Of a stretch of DNA of 64,000 nt, positions 37,801 through 50,712 are shown in pieces. Each line of letters starts with the position of its first letter. Within the stretch, counting starts at the first letter, position 1. The notes beneath the pieces are model-generated. The model made no database searches. It was not told where the DNA came from and saw nothing but the letters and a program-made list of their open reading frames with translations. Source of the stretch: Glandiceps talaboti (Eukaryota; Hemichordata; Enteropneusta; Spengelidae); the NCBI RefSeq assembly GCF_964340395.1, contig NC_135563.1, forward strand, positions 3,948,422 through 4,012,421, read 5' to 3'. The position numbers and the translations under genes were made by a program.

Positions 37801-40800
37801 GTCAATATCCTTCTATTTTGCTGGAATAGTTTGGTGTCAGTCAAGCAAATATTGTAGGAGAACTTAACTTTCCCACTACAGCAAAGTGATAAATTGTCTG
37901 TCAGGGACCTGACTACAAGCAAGTACAAGTTAGGAGTGAAAGATCTCTACCTGTTAACCACAACAGGATTAACATCTCCCTTCCCATCCTTAATCCCAGA
38001 CTGAATTAAGAACAGACCACATAATGTTCATGTGTAAATCTTTCAACTTACTCGGCGAGTATTCAAACTTTCCAGATGTTCCTTTCTGTCTTCAATTATT
38101 AGTCTACGTGCAAGAATACGAGTATGTTCCTTTTTGGCGCTGCGAGCAAAATTCTGTGCAATCTGTTGTCTCTGTTCCAATCGGTTAGCCTGAAATAAAC
38201 AAGTGAGGTAAATATCAATGAAATAAATACCTTGTAGGATGATTTTTATGTAGATTTCTTAACAACTCTGATAAAGTACCTAGAAATAAAACGAATAAGG
38301 AATTGAACAGGTCAACTCGTTGTCTAGATGTACAAGTTACTGTTTTAATGTGTTTTTGTGTTTTGTGTGATATACAAATACATGTACACAGATACGTCAA
38401 GTCTGCATAGTTTTGTTTTGCTTTGAGAATACATGATTGGTTAATATTGCATACTTGCTATAATGTCACTGTGGTACTGTTTTGGCTTTCCATGTCACAT
38501 ACATGTACCACTACCAGTGACTTCTTAAGTTGGACTTTAGAAATGCTTTATAGAAGCAAGAATATACCCTTTACATCTTGGTTTGCCGACTGGAGTTGTG
38601 ATATGAATATTTACAGCACGACAGACAACATCATTCATCACCTTTTCCCTCTTTGAACTGTGAGGGCCTACTAACAGCAGCTACTTCAACAACAAGAGTA
38701 AAGTCAACTCACCTGGATATGAGGTGGATTTATCAAAGACACAGCTTTCAGTAATGCTGAAGACATTTGGCATAGCTGATTTCGGATCTGTTCTGATGGC
38801 ATGGCTTGCAAGCTGGGCCCTTCTTTGTCATCACTATCATATGATGATACACCCAGATCAGTTCCAAAATGTAAAGACCGTGTGCGATGATCTATCTGCA
38901 CCTACAGTGTTTGTATAAGAAAAACAGAAACCATTAACACAGAACCCATGAAGAACGGCCTTCACTGAACTTCTTGTGAGACGAAAGCTGATTGATATAT
39001 TTTAAAGAACTATCCAGTATTACAGTAAGAATGATTATTAGAAGATTTAGGTACGATATATACACCTAATATGTATGATCAAATATAAATATATACTTAT
39101 ACACCTTACATTACAAGCCTGTGTGGATTTCTGGAAAACTGTATATTTATTTCACTTTTCACATACTTTAGGTAAGTATGTAACATAGCATGTATGACAG
39201 AAAACTAGGCTGTAAAATGAAACTTGTTGACATGGGCCATTGTTACATTGCCCTGAAAAATACACTGTATCTGATCTCCAACTGAAAGATCCAGTCTTCT
39301 TTCTGCTTATGTAATCGAAGCTTAGGTTACCTTGGCAACAATGACTGGATCTTTCATGTCTGTATGTGATCTATGATCATAACAAAATAAGTGTGAATTG
39401 TATGTATTGGAATCGGATACTGAAAATGTCAGCTTAATTTTCAACCTATGAAATCCAGCAGCACAGTCTAATACAATATAGAATACTTGAAAGAATTATA
39501 TAGGACAGGTGATTATACTGTAAAAAGTAATGAAGTCCCCTTACATTCATATCATAAGAGTAAGACAATATACCTGCAATGTGTGACTTCTGGCAGCTTC
39601 AACAATTATCTTCTCCAGGTGGAAGGCAGGAGAGAACTTGGCTAGCTCAGCTAAACGTGTAAACTGTATAGTTTGGTATACCTGAGATACCTGGAAATGC
39701 AGTATACAGTATTCATTAATAGTAGAATTGATCACCAAGTAACCATGGCAACAAATAATCATGGCAATAGACATAATTTGTTATCATGGCTTGCTAAAAG
39801 TACCGTTGAGTGAAAAGTGGAGTTCATGACGGTGGGCTGAATGGTTCACGTACAGAGGCAGCACATGACTGTAAGCTCCCCACTGAATTGAGGAAGTCAC
39901 AAACTAGAAGGGCCACTGGTCTGTGGCCACAGGTAATAATGTACAGCACTATTATTATGCCAATCATTGTCATAAGTGTACCATATTTTGTAGAAGTACG
40001 CGTAACTAACCTGTTTGAGAAGTCTGGTCAAAGTAACATCTTGTAATGCAGGTACATACTGTACCATATCTAACTCATTGGTGTCTTTAATATACTGTAG
40101 GACATTAGTAACTCTTTCACATAGTTGTAATGGATGGAACTCAACTTCTAACCACTTGAATAGGTCTTTCAACTGAGGTAAAACATGCTGTATCACATTA
40201 TGCTTGACCTGCAAGGCAAACAGATAGACTGAGGTTAGTCTTGGTAAATAGATAGACTGACGACGTTAGTCTTGGCGGTCATTCCTACCGTGTGAGACCT
40301 CTCAAGTATGGTTCCCCTCCAACTTACACAAGTTTTGCTAGATTTTTCCCTTTTGTTACTGGAAAGCAAACCTCGGCATTAACACTGCTGTTATTATGAG
40401 ACCAAGCCTCAGTTAACCCAACAGTATAAAAATATGGTCCTGGCATGATACAGGTTACTATGGGTTTGCATAGGCTACAATAAATTTTATGCTCCCTTAG
40501 GATAATACAGGGTTGTTGACCCTTGGTCCATGCCAGGGGTAGTACTTGAATATTGGTTTGAGGAAGACAGTACTGAAACAAGGCTACTAGTATATCAATA
40601 TTGGACTTACCAAATCCTTGATAAGTTGTGATCTAGTTGGTGGGCTCTGTAATCCTAATAAATTTGCCAATTTGCGTTGTTTTTCTATGTGAGCTTCCCT
40701 CATATCTAGAATGTTGGTGATCTCATTACATGGTTGGATGACTTGAATGGAAAGGGTGGCGAGGAGAACTCGTGATGCCATCCTGTTGGGAAAACAAACA

Positions 40801-43800
40801 AAGTTCAAGGGCCAATCTGATGGCACTCACAAAGTTAGTCACTGATGCACTACAAGTTATTTATTTCTACAATCTATTTTGGGTGACAAGTATCGTGGGC
40901 TTACCTTTGAATTTCATCTTGGGATAAGTTTTTCCTCTGTTCTCTAGACAGTTGTAGGAGACGGTGAAGAGCACAGGCGTGGAACAATGGATTACCAGAT
41001 TTCCAGAAGACCAAGCCTAGTTTATGATAGTAATTTGCCATCAATTGAGGTTTAGGTGGTTTCTTGGATAGGTTCATTAGTCCATGGACATCTTCAATTG
41101 CCTTGTATGCCTCCTGTAATAGTTTTGGAATTACTGTCAATCAAACTGATTTACAACATCAAATTTACTGTCAATCAAACTGATGACATCAAATGTATTC
41201 TAATTGAACTGTCAATCACAGACTGGTGACATCAAATGTATTCTAATTGAACTGTCAATCAGAGACTGGTGACATCAAATGTATTCTAATTGAACTGTCA
41301 ATCACAGACTGGTGACATCAAATGTATTCTACTAGTCATATGCTATGCTATTCTATTCTATAGTGTACAGTACTATTAATATTACACTGTACTGTACTGT
41401 ACTGTACTGTGTTGTAGGGTAATGTAGTGCATTATATTGTACTGTAGATACACTGTGTTGGGCTGTACTGTGTGGTACTGCACTATACTGTACTGTTGGG
41501 TTGTACTGTACTGTACTGTACTGTACTGTGATGTAGATGACTGTACTGTGTTGGGCTGTACTATACTGTACTGTTGGGTTGTACTGTACTGTGATGAAGA
41601 TGACTGTACTCTGTTGGGCTGTACTACTCTATTGTGTGCCGTGCCATCCTATACATACCTGCCATAACTCCATACTGATAGCACTATCTAGTTGTACCAG
41701 TCTGGTTTCCAAGTGCATTTGCTGACTTTCAGGATTGTTGAGATTAATGGACGATGCTTGGTTCTGATATTTAGTGATCAACCCCAAATGATTTCTTAAC
41801 TGTCAATCAAACGGAGAAACAAACATGTAAAGATTCAGCATACAGACTACTGTACGAGAGACATCAGTGGATGCTGGAGTCTATATTAATTAACCCTTTG
41901 CGGCCGGCAGGCGCCTGAGGGCGTACTTCACCCTAGACTCCGTTGCAGCCGACAGGCGCCTAAAGGCGTATGTATGCAATGCAACCTTTGACTCGAACGT
42001 ATGATGTCATTGTTCGTTATAGGGGGGTATTAGTAATTCAATTGCCTAGAAATTGCCGCCAAAAGTCCATTGATATGTATATTGCTGTTTACCATAACAC
42101 GACGAAGAGGTCAACGGTCAAAATTCGTAGTTCACGGAAAATATATCAATGAAAATCTAAATATGGCGACCGAAGTAAACAACGAACTGTCAGTGGGTGA
42201 CATGATCGCTGATATTTTTGATTCTTCAGAATTCTCAGAATTTGAGGGATTTACACCGTCTGACATAGAGGACGACGTACCATTAGCCAGGTTAGTTCGA
42301 CGTTACTCAGATGACGAGGCAGAATTAGATATGTCACCCGATGACAGCGACTCCAGTAGTAGTGATAGTAGTAGTGACGACGACTCGATCGAGTGGTCGC
42401 GCGACATAACTGATGTTGATGACTTTGAATTTAACGAAAATTCAGGAATAAATTTTGATTTCAATGATAAATCAGCGAAAGATGTTTTTGATTGTTTTTT
42501 CACTCCGGAACTTATGACCAAAGTAGTAACTGAAACTAACCGCTACGCTGATCAATGTCGTCGTGATCCAAACAACCGGAAGTCTGCGTGGGAAGGTATA
42601 TCCGTCGATCATCTTGAAGTGTTTTTAGGTCTAACTTTAGCGATGGGATTAGTTGACAAGAAGGGCTCGTTCAAGGAGTATTGGTCTGAATATTGGCTAA
42701 CGCAGACCCCTGCTTTTGGAAAACATATGCCTCGTGACATGTAATGTCAAATCTTAAGATATCTACATTTTGTTGACAATGAAGCCCTACCCACTGATCG
42801 AAATGACCCTAACTTTGACAAACTTCAGAAAATAAAACCTGTAATTGATGTCGTTGTCAGAAAGTTTAGAGAAGTGTATACTCCCGAGAGACAACTAGCT
42901 TTAGATGAGACCATGATCAAGTTTAAAGGAAGGTTAGGAATTAAACAGTATATAAAGAACAAACCCAATAGGAAAGATACTAAGTACATTTGTGGATCAT
43001 GTAAAGTTAGAATGTGCCCAGTACCCTGCTTCCAACGATATCATTATATGACTGATTACCAGTATAATGATCCGGAGTGTGCAGGTAGAGATTTAGCTAG
43101 GAAAAGGAGGAAACTGTAGAGTAGGGTAATTGCAGGGAAAAAACAGAGTAGGGGTGAGTAAAATAAACTACATTCATAGTTTTGGATGGATTTTATTTTA
43201 AAAAAGCAGTGAGTAAGAAGAATAATCAATACTATCATTTGCATAACAATACACTTTGATACACTGTAACATGTTAACTTTACATAAACCACATTTAAGT
43301 TGGGTCAGTTGTCATAGAAACAAAGTCCTAAGCATATGAAAGTTATAATGTCTTGACAAGTAAGTCTCTAAAATTTATTCAGGCCCTAGGGGGTCCTGTA
43401 TAGGGCCACCTATACAGGAAGCAAAGGGTTAATCCTCATTCTGGTCATATTGAATACATTGCTTTACCTCATGTAATGAAATCTAGCAGAATCTCCCCTC
43501 CGTCTTCCCAATACCTTATGCAGGCTGTAGAATGTAACACTCTTATGCATAAATACAAGGGCATGAGTCACATGACTGACTAATTTTATCAAGTGCATTG
43601 TCACTGATTTGGAAGTCCAGAAATACTGATGTTATGCTGGAAATCAGAGCACTTCGTTATCTTATGATGTATCATATCAAGGTGATTGTGAGGTAAAATT
43701 ATTTAATGGTAAGAACCTAATTCCTCTATCTGAATGCAAGATAAACGACAGCGATCATGATTAGTAACTACCCTTGCCCCTACATAGTGGGATCACATTC

Positions 43801-46800
43801 CATTAAACTTTTCAACTTACATTTTCACATAATTTACGGAATTCTGTCTTTCTGGTATACTTCAGGCAGAACTTGAAAGCTGCAATGTGAAGAAAAGAAC
43901 TTTATTGTAGTTGTATATGCACGAGTACTTGGAAATTCATTGATCAATATCATAACTCACACAAACCAAGTTGAACAAGTTAGAACTGAAATATGGGATT
44001 TATCCCCTGGTCATTTCACGTTATGTATGTATGGTGCTCAAATATTATTAAAACATTCAAAATCACAATTATCAATGATACCAATTTTTGTAATTATATA
44101 ATATTTATGTGTATATTTGCCTATATTATATTTATTTCATTCACCAAAAATACTTGTGAGCAAAGGGTTTGTCACAGCTTGTCTTTCAACTTATAGTGAC
44201 AAGGTCCCTTCATTCGCTCGTATTTTCTTTGGCTGAACAAAGAAAAAATATTGGCGCAAATGGTTTTGTCACAGCTTGTCTTTCAACTCGTATTGACAAG
44301 GCCCCATGGGTCACTCGTATTTTCGTTGGCCAAACAAAGACAAATATTGGAGAACAATATCTATCTAACTATGAGATCATACCTTGTTGGGCAATATCTT
44401 GATACAAGCGTTCTACTCTAGTGTTGTTCCTCAACAGATCCAAACATTGTCTGTAGGACTCCCATAAGAACTTGACCCATGGGGTCAATAGGACACGGTC
44501 AGTTCGGTCTTGTGTCACCTCTCCACTTACAGCACTCAGAAGTAAACTGAAAAATCAAAATATGACATATTCATTGATTTTGTATGACAAACCAAGACTG
44601 GTAATTTACATATGACACTAGTGAGAATAGTTTGAACTAACTAGAATTATTTATAGCATGAAATAGATTGCATAAGTGAGTGATAGTCTCTTGGTGATGT
44701 CGATATAATATTGAGATAGTGTAAACATGGGAAGTCAATATAGTGTAAACATGGGAAGTCAATATAAGTATACAGTACATGGGTCTTCTATGGCTGCTAC
44801 ATGTACAAGTCTAAAACTACATGTCAGTAAAGGCACTCTACTGTGAGTATTACTGTCATTATTGAAATTACCATACATGTCCTCTCATCAGTTTAGATCT
44901 ATCATTATTGGGCCAGCATTTTTTGGTAACCCATCAAATCCTATCCCTTACTACATGTATGTGGTGACTCACAAGAAAACTAACCTTGACCTACAACAAT
45001 GTGTCTTTTTATACTGTGAGCTCACTGGACATTATATGAATTCCATTATAACTGTAATTGTCTTCTCTATGAGTAATCATCTGTCACAATGCACAATTAT
45101 GAACACAAAACAAACTTGAATTCAAACCCTGACCTTTCTGGTGTAGTGATTTGATCTAAATCATCGATGTCGTCCACCATTTGTTGAGATTCTTCTTTGG
45201 CTGCCTCGGTTTTCTCCTCAGCCAGTTTCAAGTAATTCCTTACAACATCTTCTAATGACTTGATGTTCACCTATGAAAAAAATATACATGTACATTGTAT
45301 GGTATTCATTTTGTGCACCAGGCACCAACCAACAAAGTGTTACATTGTGTTCATATACTGGAATACCCTTCAGTGATTGGCTTAGATTGCATCATGTGGT
45401 ATGGACTATTGACCCATAGTGACCCCAATTTGCATATAGGGACGCTATTTGCGTTCTATTTTCCCTAGGGCAATATTCACGCAGTACAGAAATCTTATCA
45501 GGGATTTGTTTTAACTCTGGAAAAAACATGTGCCCAAGACTTGATGAGTTATAAAACACTTACTGCATGGCCTTATTTGGGCTCTAGTAGATGTCCTATT
45601 TCCCTTCATGTTGTTATTTGTCTTTCAGCCTCAAAAAATAGTTGCTACATAAGAGCTGTTGAGGTAAGATAGACGTCTACTAGTGTCCTCATACCCAGGC
45701 AATAATACGTTTAAGTGTATAATAGTGTAAACTAATGCATTCAATCAAAAATGGCAACAGACATATTTAGATATTGATGTACATGTACAGTACCTACTGA
45801 ATATACATGATGATATCTATACCTGACCAGCATTCCTTTGGGACGGGATGGACCGTGATATACACTAAAATTTAAACTTAAAAATAGCTTAATTCAAACA
45901 GAGGGGTGACCATCACAAATGAAGGGGTGGTGCACCCCTCAAAACCCCCTCGTAGAGAATACTGTATAATTTGATGGAACTGGAATCTTACAAAAACTAT
46001 TATGAACACCTAATCTACATACCTGTTGACAGATATTCTTGTATTGGTACAGTCCTTCCTTGGCAATGTGACTCTTACGTAGATCTACACATAACTGTAA
46101 GTATTTCTCCATGATCGGCTCATGGATCTTTTGCCATGTTCGATGTTTTTTACTTTTGATGACATCATACAAGGCATCCAAAGCTGGCTGCTTTTTGCCA
46201 ACATCAATAAATTCTGTAAAAGGAATTGACAAATAATGAATAATTGTAGATTAAAAGTTTTTAACAAAATGTATGCATACAATGTATTGTATAACTATTA
46301 ATTTTCATATTTTGTAAGATGAAAGTATGTCACATTCATTTCAACATACACACCATATCCTACACAAGTCACATTCACCTCAACATACACACCATATCCT
46401 ACACAAGTCACATTCACCTCAACATACACACCATATCCTACACAAGTCACATTCACCTCAACATACACACCATATCCTACACAAGTCACATTCACCTCAA
46501 CATACACACCATATCCTACACAAGTCACATTCACCTCAACATACACACCATATCCTACACATGTCACATTCACCTCAACATACACACCATATCCTACACA
46601 AGTCACATTCACCTCAACATACACACCATATCCTACACAAGTCACATTCACCTCAACATACACACCATATCCTACACAAGTCACATTCACCTCAACATAC
46701 ACACCATATCCTACACAAGTCACATTCACCTCAACATACACACCATATCCTACACAAGTCACATTCACCTCAACATACACACCATATCATACACAAGTCA

Positions 46801-48416
46801 CATTCATTTCAACATACACATGTATACACACGATATCCTATGCACGTCACATTCATTTCAACACATACATTTGTATACACACAACATCCTACACAGGTCA
46901 AGTTGTGCATGTTTGAACAAAAAATATGGGGATTTATATCTTGGTCATTCTACATGTACATCCGGACAACTCACGTCTACACCATTCATTCTGAAGTGTT
47001 GAAATAGATATCAACAGATTAAAAATCTCCATAACCAATTTGTCATAAATCATGCGTATACAAGTATACTCGCATTTCGAATTATATTGCTATTTTTTAC
47101 ATTCAATCTGAAAATACTAATGGCCTAAGGGTTTTTGTTCCTACTCGTTTTTGACTCAAAGACCCATTAGTTCACAAACATTTTCCTTGGCTGAATGAAG
47201 AAAAATACTGAGGAATATATACATATGTATACACAGACACATAGACAAAGAGAGAGAGATGAATATCCATGTAAAACTAATTTTGAGTCCACTCTCCAGG
47301 GCTCCATACTACAGTCAACAAAGAATGTCTTATTATTCATGTTGTATCAAAGGTTTGATATGAGATAACCTATTCTAAATATTTCAATAAGTATGTCAGT
47401 GAATTTCATCAGATATGAGAGTCTGTATGAAAAATGGCATCCAGGGACTGTGTTATGAAAAGGGGAAGTAAACACGATAAAAGTATTTAACATTTTATTT
47501 TTTGCTACAAATCATCACCCCCTTCCTAATTTCTCTACAAATTTATTTGACCACTTTACCAAGTGAAAAATCAATGTATCTGTGCATGTCTGTATGTCTT
47601 TGCTGTGGTGGTAGTCTAGTTCCTATACAGTATCGTTACCATTCAATGTCCACTCACTGGTTTAGTACCACAGCTGGCATCCAGATTATTAATGTGTGGG
47701 CATTAGACTACAGTAGTTTTTAAACATTACATATTTCAACAAAATTATGTTATTCTTTTGATAGTATGATACACCTGTTTGCAACTTGTTTTGCATTTAT
47801 GGCAAAAAATTATATTTTTTCTTGTTTAAATTAAGATGTTAATATGTTCCAATGAGATACATGATTAACAAATATTTTTAACTGTTGTGATGCCTACAGT
47901 CTACACACGACATAGATATGGGTCCTAGCCTACCCCTTTACAACACAACGAATGATTTGATTTCTTGTGACGCTGTAAGTTTCATATCTAGAAATCAATG
48001 TACACCTGTTTCTGGACAAGAGGATAATATTTTGTATTGTAGTACGTTTATTACTAAGATGCAATTGCAACAGCGATTACGACATCACTTCTGCCTTCTA
48101 AATATTCATGTCATTGTTGAATGTTGGCTATATTTTCAACGTTGTGTTTTAACATGCTAAGTTTTGATTGGAGAGTACTTGATGGAGTAACACCTCTACA
48201 GTAAATTAGTATATCCTCATATTGGTAACGATCCATGCAGTAAAATCTCAGTGTGCCATATGGGTGATGTGAATGTGACAGTAACACATGTTACTGAATG
48301 AAGTGCAGCCTTCGTACGTCTGAGGCCACACACCACCACATTTACTATGCGAGTCCAGAATACTTACCGTTAGCTCTCTTGAGAGCATTTTCAGGGCGCT
48401 GAAAGTACGTCGGCAT
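29919..48416 (-). CDS. EIF3A: EIF3A, eukaryotic initiation factor 3 subunit A, complete, 20 exons
   Basis: Exons in transcription order: 48416-48368, 46213-46023, 45270-45134, 44546-44383, 43879-43821, 41799-41659, 41113-40905, 40782-40611, 40208-40011, 39690-39574, 38901-38713, 38189-38052, 37192-36983, 35751-35647, 35044-34931, 34611-34489, 33438-33285, 32221-32113, 31610-31446, 30840-29919. They sum to 1221 codons plus stop with every phase matching; human is somewhat longer. The N-terminus is [16 protein letters not shown]. Helical repeats and the PCI domain (about residues 310-500; [35 protein letters not shown]) follow. A long charged coiled coil (about 540-860) leads to an Asp/Arg-rich repeat tail ([10 protein letters not shown] units, then longer [14 protein letters not shown] units) ending DGWTTVIKR. 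It is the scaffold of eIF3 that binds the 40S ribosome in the cytoplasm. Only the repeat tail and a 12-residue duplication in exon 19 look lineage-specific. Confidence 0.97.
31478..31549 (-). repeat. Perfect 36-bp coding duplication in EIF3A exon 19
   Basis: Two identical adjacent 36-bp copies (31478-31513 and 31514-31549) encode [12 protein letters not shown] twice, followed by the diverged [11 protein letters not shown]. Absence of any base difference suggests a recent slippage or unequal exchange event in the coding sequence. Confidence 0.9.
32275..33055. repeat. Minisatellite, 56-bp unit, in EIF3A intron
   Basis: About 13-14 copies containing GTGTACTAACAATATCCCCT and GGGAGAAAAGAGGGTGAAGT, between EIF3A exons 17 and 18. 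In the transcribed (minus) direction each unit has a pyrimidine tract then AG (CTCTTTTCTCCCAAG), resembling a splice acceptor. Confidence 0.95.
33749..34375. repeat. Minisatellite, 51-bp unit, derived from a MITE half
   Basis: About 12 copies containing TAGTCTATAAGGTACACCAT and GCGCCCTCACACATCAGTCA, between EIF3A exons 16 and 17. The unit matches the left arm of the palindromic MITE at 9735, and the sequence after the last unit (CAGGCCAGTGAGAG...) matches the start of its right arm. Confidence 0.95.
34841..34873. repeat. (TG)n microsatellite
   Basis: Short TG run in the EIF3A intron between exons 15 and 16. Confidence 0.95.
35829..36187. mobile_element. MITE of the CATATGGATGAG family, full copy
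   Basis: Long terminal inverted repeats: the left end has GACCATATGGATGAG...GGGTATTTATTTTGG, and the right end CCAAAATAAATACCCAATCC then CATCCATATGGTCACT. The interior also shows inverted segments (for example CTTGAAAAATC and GATTTTTCAAG). It is intronic in EIF3A (between exons 13 and 14). A second full copy is at 56153-56481. Confidence 0.8.
41143..41338. repeat. Minisatellite, about 44-bp unit
   Basis: Four copies of TCTAATTGAACTGTCAATCA plus CAGACTGGTGACATCAAATG next to EIF3A exon 7. The first bases resemble the intron start just after that exon. Confidence 0.8.
41380..41625. repeat. (TACTG)n-rich degenerate repeat
   Basis: Pentamer ACTGT/TACTG runs with interruptions (TGTTGGGCTGTACTG), ending about 35 bases from EIF3A exon 6. 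Confidence 0.85.
41894..43428 (+). mobile_element. piggyBac-type DNA transposon, internally deleted, TTAA-flanked
   Basis: The element is flanked by TTAA at 41890-41893 and 43429-43432, and its ends are the inverted octamer CCCTTTGC/GCAAAGGG. Next to the left end is a subterminal direct repeat (GGCAGGCGCCTGAGGGCGTA and ACAGGCGCCTAAAGGCGTAT). Next to the right end is an inverted repeat CCTGTATAG/CTATACAGG. TTAA duplication and a CCCTTT-type end are hallmarks of the piggyBac superfamily. It sits in the EIF3A intron between exons 5 and 6, antisense to that gene. It is 1535 bp, too short for a complete transposase. Confidence 0.92.
42163..43119 (+). pseudogene. piggyBac transposase remnant
   Basis: The frame starts [20 protein letters not shown], with an acidic Ser-rich N-terminus, the DDE-family N-terminal domain ([18 protein letters not shown]) and a TAA stop at 42742-42744 immediately before [10 protein letters not shown]. 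The same frame then continues with the first catalytic Asp in [13 protein letters not shown] (Asp codon 42904-42906) and YIKNKP. It then jumps directly to the C-terminal Cys-rich domain ([17 protein letters not shown]). The second and third catalytic Asp regions are deleted, although the frame across the junction (about 42960-42990) stays open. The protein cannot be an active transposase as it stands. Confidence 0.9.
44154..44350. repeat. Tandem duplication, about 100 bp, two copies
   Basis: GTTTGTCACAGCTTGTCTTT...CAAAGAAAAAATATTGG (44154-44253) is repeated at 44254-44350. A diverged third copy (TACTCGTTTTTGACTCAAAG...TTCCTTGGCTGAATGAAG) lies at 47128-47215, suggesting a dispersed element. 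It ends about 30 bases from EIF3A exon 4. Confidence 0.7.
46325..46900. repeat. Minisatellite, 39-bp unit, in EIF3A intron 1
   Basis: About 12 nearly identical copies of TCACATTCACCTCAACATAC plus ACACCATATCCTACACAAG, then two diverged copies to 46900. Stop-free frames on both strands result from the 39-bp period. Confidence 0.95.
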
Positions 48417-48560
48417 CTTTACTGATGTATAACGCACCAATTACTGCATTTCTTTTTCAAATCGACCTTATATATCCGTGAAAAACCAGTGTGATTCTCG
48501 GCACTACGGGTCGTTCCTGAATATTGCAGCAAAGATGGCGCTGGACATGTGGCTCGTGAC
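48417..48560 (-). promoter_or_regulatory. EIF3A 5' flank with YY1-like site and TATA-like box
   Basis: AAGATGGCG at 48532-48540 (+ strand) matches the YY1 consensus common at housekeeping promoters. On the minus strand, GGATATATAAGG about 55 bases upstream of the start codon resembles a TATA box. The ATG at 48416 was chosen because [16 protein letters not shown] matches the conserved N-terminus. Transcription start is not known. Confidence 0.4.
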
Positions 48561-49988
48561 GTCATATCCCCGCCGTAGTCGATCTTTACTACCGATAGAG
48601 GGCGATAGAATCGGGGAATGTCATGATGTTAGCAAAGCCTTCTAACAAATAAATAGAGACAGACAGGCAGACAGATAGATGTATAAATAAAAAATAAAAC
48701 ATACGAAAACAAAACAAAATATGCAAGGGTAAATGATATATGAAAATTGATATTTACGCAAGACTTAGCACTATGTTCAATCATCTATGTAAACAGCACC
48801 ATGTGTTTGAATGGATGAATATATATTAACATAGTGTATTATTTCAATTATTAGTTCAATAATATTTCATATTTTCATTTACTCATGTATTTTTGTTTTG
48901 TTTTTGTATGTTTATTTCATGGTTGTTTGTTTATTTGTTTGTAACAGTTCTTGGGCTAACTGGCATACCTGGCCTGTAAACTTGAACCCTCATGACTTAA
49001 TTCTGTAAGGCTATGTAATTACACCCTAAATATAGTATCAGGCTTTAATGACTTGGTTTCTGTAACTCAATGTAATATGTTTGCATAAAAATGATATTAA
49101 TAGGAATTATCAATCGAAAATACATATTAGATTTAATCTATTTCTGCAATAGGAATAATTAAACACACCATCACAGGAGAGGTGTCATCACTTTTTGTGT
49201 AAATTTTGTACAAATAAGCAAGACATAAAAAAAATACTGTATTTTTGGGGTTTCCATGTTGCGTTAAATTTAAGTTTAAGTTTTACAGGGTCCTTAATAT
49301 ATAAATAATCAAGGTATTTAAAGCTTGGGTGTACAGCAAGTTTTCTTCTGTAAATCGCCTGTCGTTATAGAGATTGTAATTTTTTCATTTCAATTGACTT
49401 TTCAAAAGTTTTGTCTGTACAACTCTTCCTATCCTACAGTGAAATCATTTTCATGTTTAAGAAAGCTGTACCATTATGTTTACTGGCTTTGTATGTTGGC
49501 ATCTGAGTAAGTTTAAATTTGTTGTAAAATGTTACATGTATTACATAAAAATTCACTTAAAAATTGTCCATCTCTGCCTGCCTTCCTCCTCTGTCTATGA
49601 TTTAATTCGCAATATATATACTAGTTTGTTGCAGTATGTCTTGAATGTAACTTTTAAAAACACATGCACATGATATATGTATATCATTAGAAATATTATG
49701 AAATGAACATTATGAATATTGTATAACAACTTGAATAGGACTGAGGGGGGGGGACTCCTAAGGGTAAACCCTAATGTTGGCACATTCATTGATATTTTTT
49801 AAATTGACTAAAATACATGTATGTATCAATTGTACTTCAATTCTTATCATACCAGAGCAATAGTCTTTAAGATTTTTGTGGAGGTGGGTGATGTTTTGTA
49901 TCATCGTTTATGATTGTCATTGTATCTTTGCAAAAGGCACCAGGTGTTTAGCTGTTGCTAAGGGCATGGTCATGTTGCTAGGGGCAGT

Positions 49989-50185
<197 letters not shown>

Positions 50186-50405
50186 AGAGGGAGACATGCA
50201 CACGCATACCAAGACACACACACAGCCTCATTACTCTTTCTATAGCACTTCTAAACATTTGTTGTTAGAACAATAGTACTAATGATGAGACATTACACCA
50301 TGTATTTTACATTTCACTTAATATATTTGCACATAACAAAGATAGACATAAACAAGATATAAACATTTGACAAATTCTGACATCATGACAATTCATTAAG
50401 CTAAA

Positions 50406-50712
50406 CCACAGGGTAAAGGACAAATAATCAATTTTGTACTCGCGATTTTCCAGATTTCTAATATTATTTTCTGTATATTCCAAATAAAGTTTTAAATACT
50501 GTTTCCTCTCACTGTTTTTTTCTTCTATTTCCTACCTGATATCAATGTCTTATCTGAGTTTATCAGCTTTGCATTAATTAGTAGCTTGCTAGAACAAACT
50601 CACTATTTGCCCAAATTAACGCATTATGCCGTGAGTGTAAACATCTACTGATCTGACTAATGGTAGTACACAGACCGAGTACAAAATTGATTATTTGTCC
50701 TTTACCCTGTGG
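50406..50712. mobile_element. 307-bp MITE with perfect 37-bp TIRs
   Basis: 50406-50442 (starts CCACAGGGTAAAGGACAAAT) and 50676-50712 are exact reverse complements over 37 bases. The flanks are CTAAA at 50401-50405 and 50713-50717, a probable 5-bp target duplication. The 233-bp interior is AT-rich and non-coding. Perfect TIRs point to a fairly young insertion. Confidence 0.85.

Noticed and set aside
46298..47007. Overlapping 160-227 codon frames on both strands
   Set aside because: Products of the 39-bp minisatellite in EIF3A intron 1; no coding signal outside the repeat.
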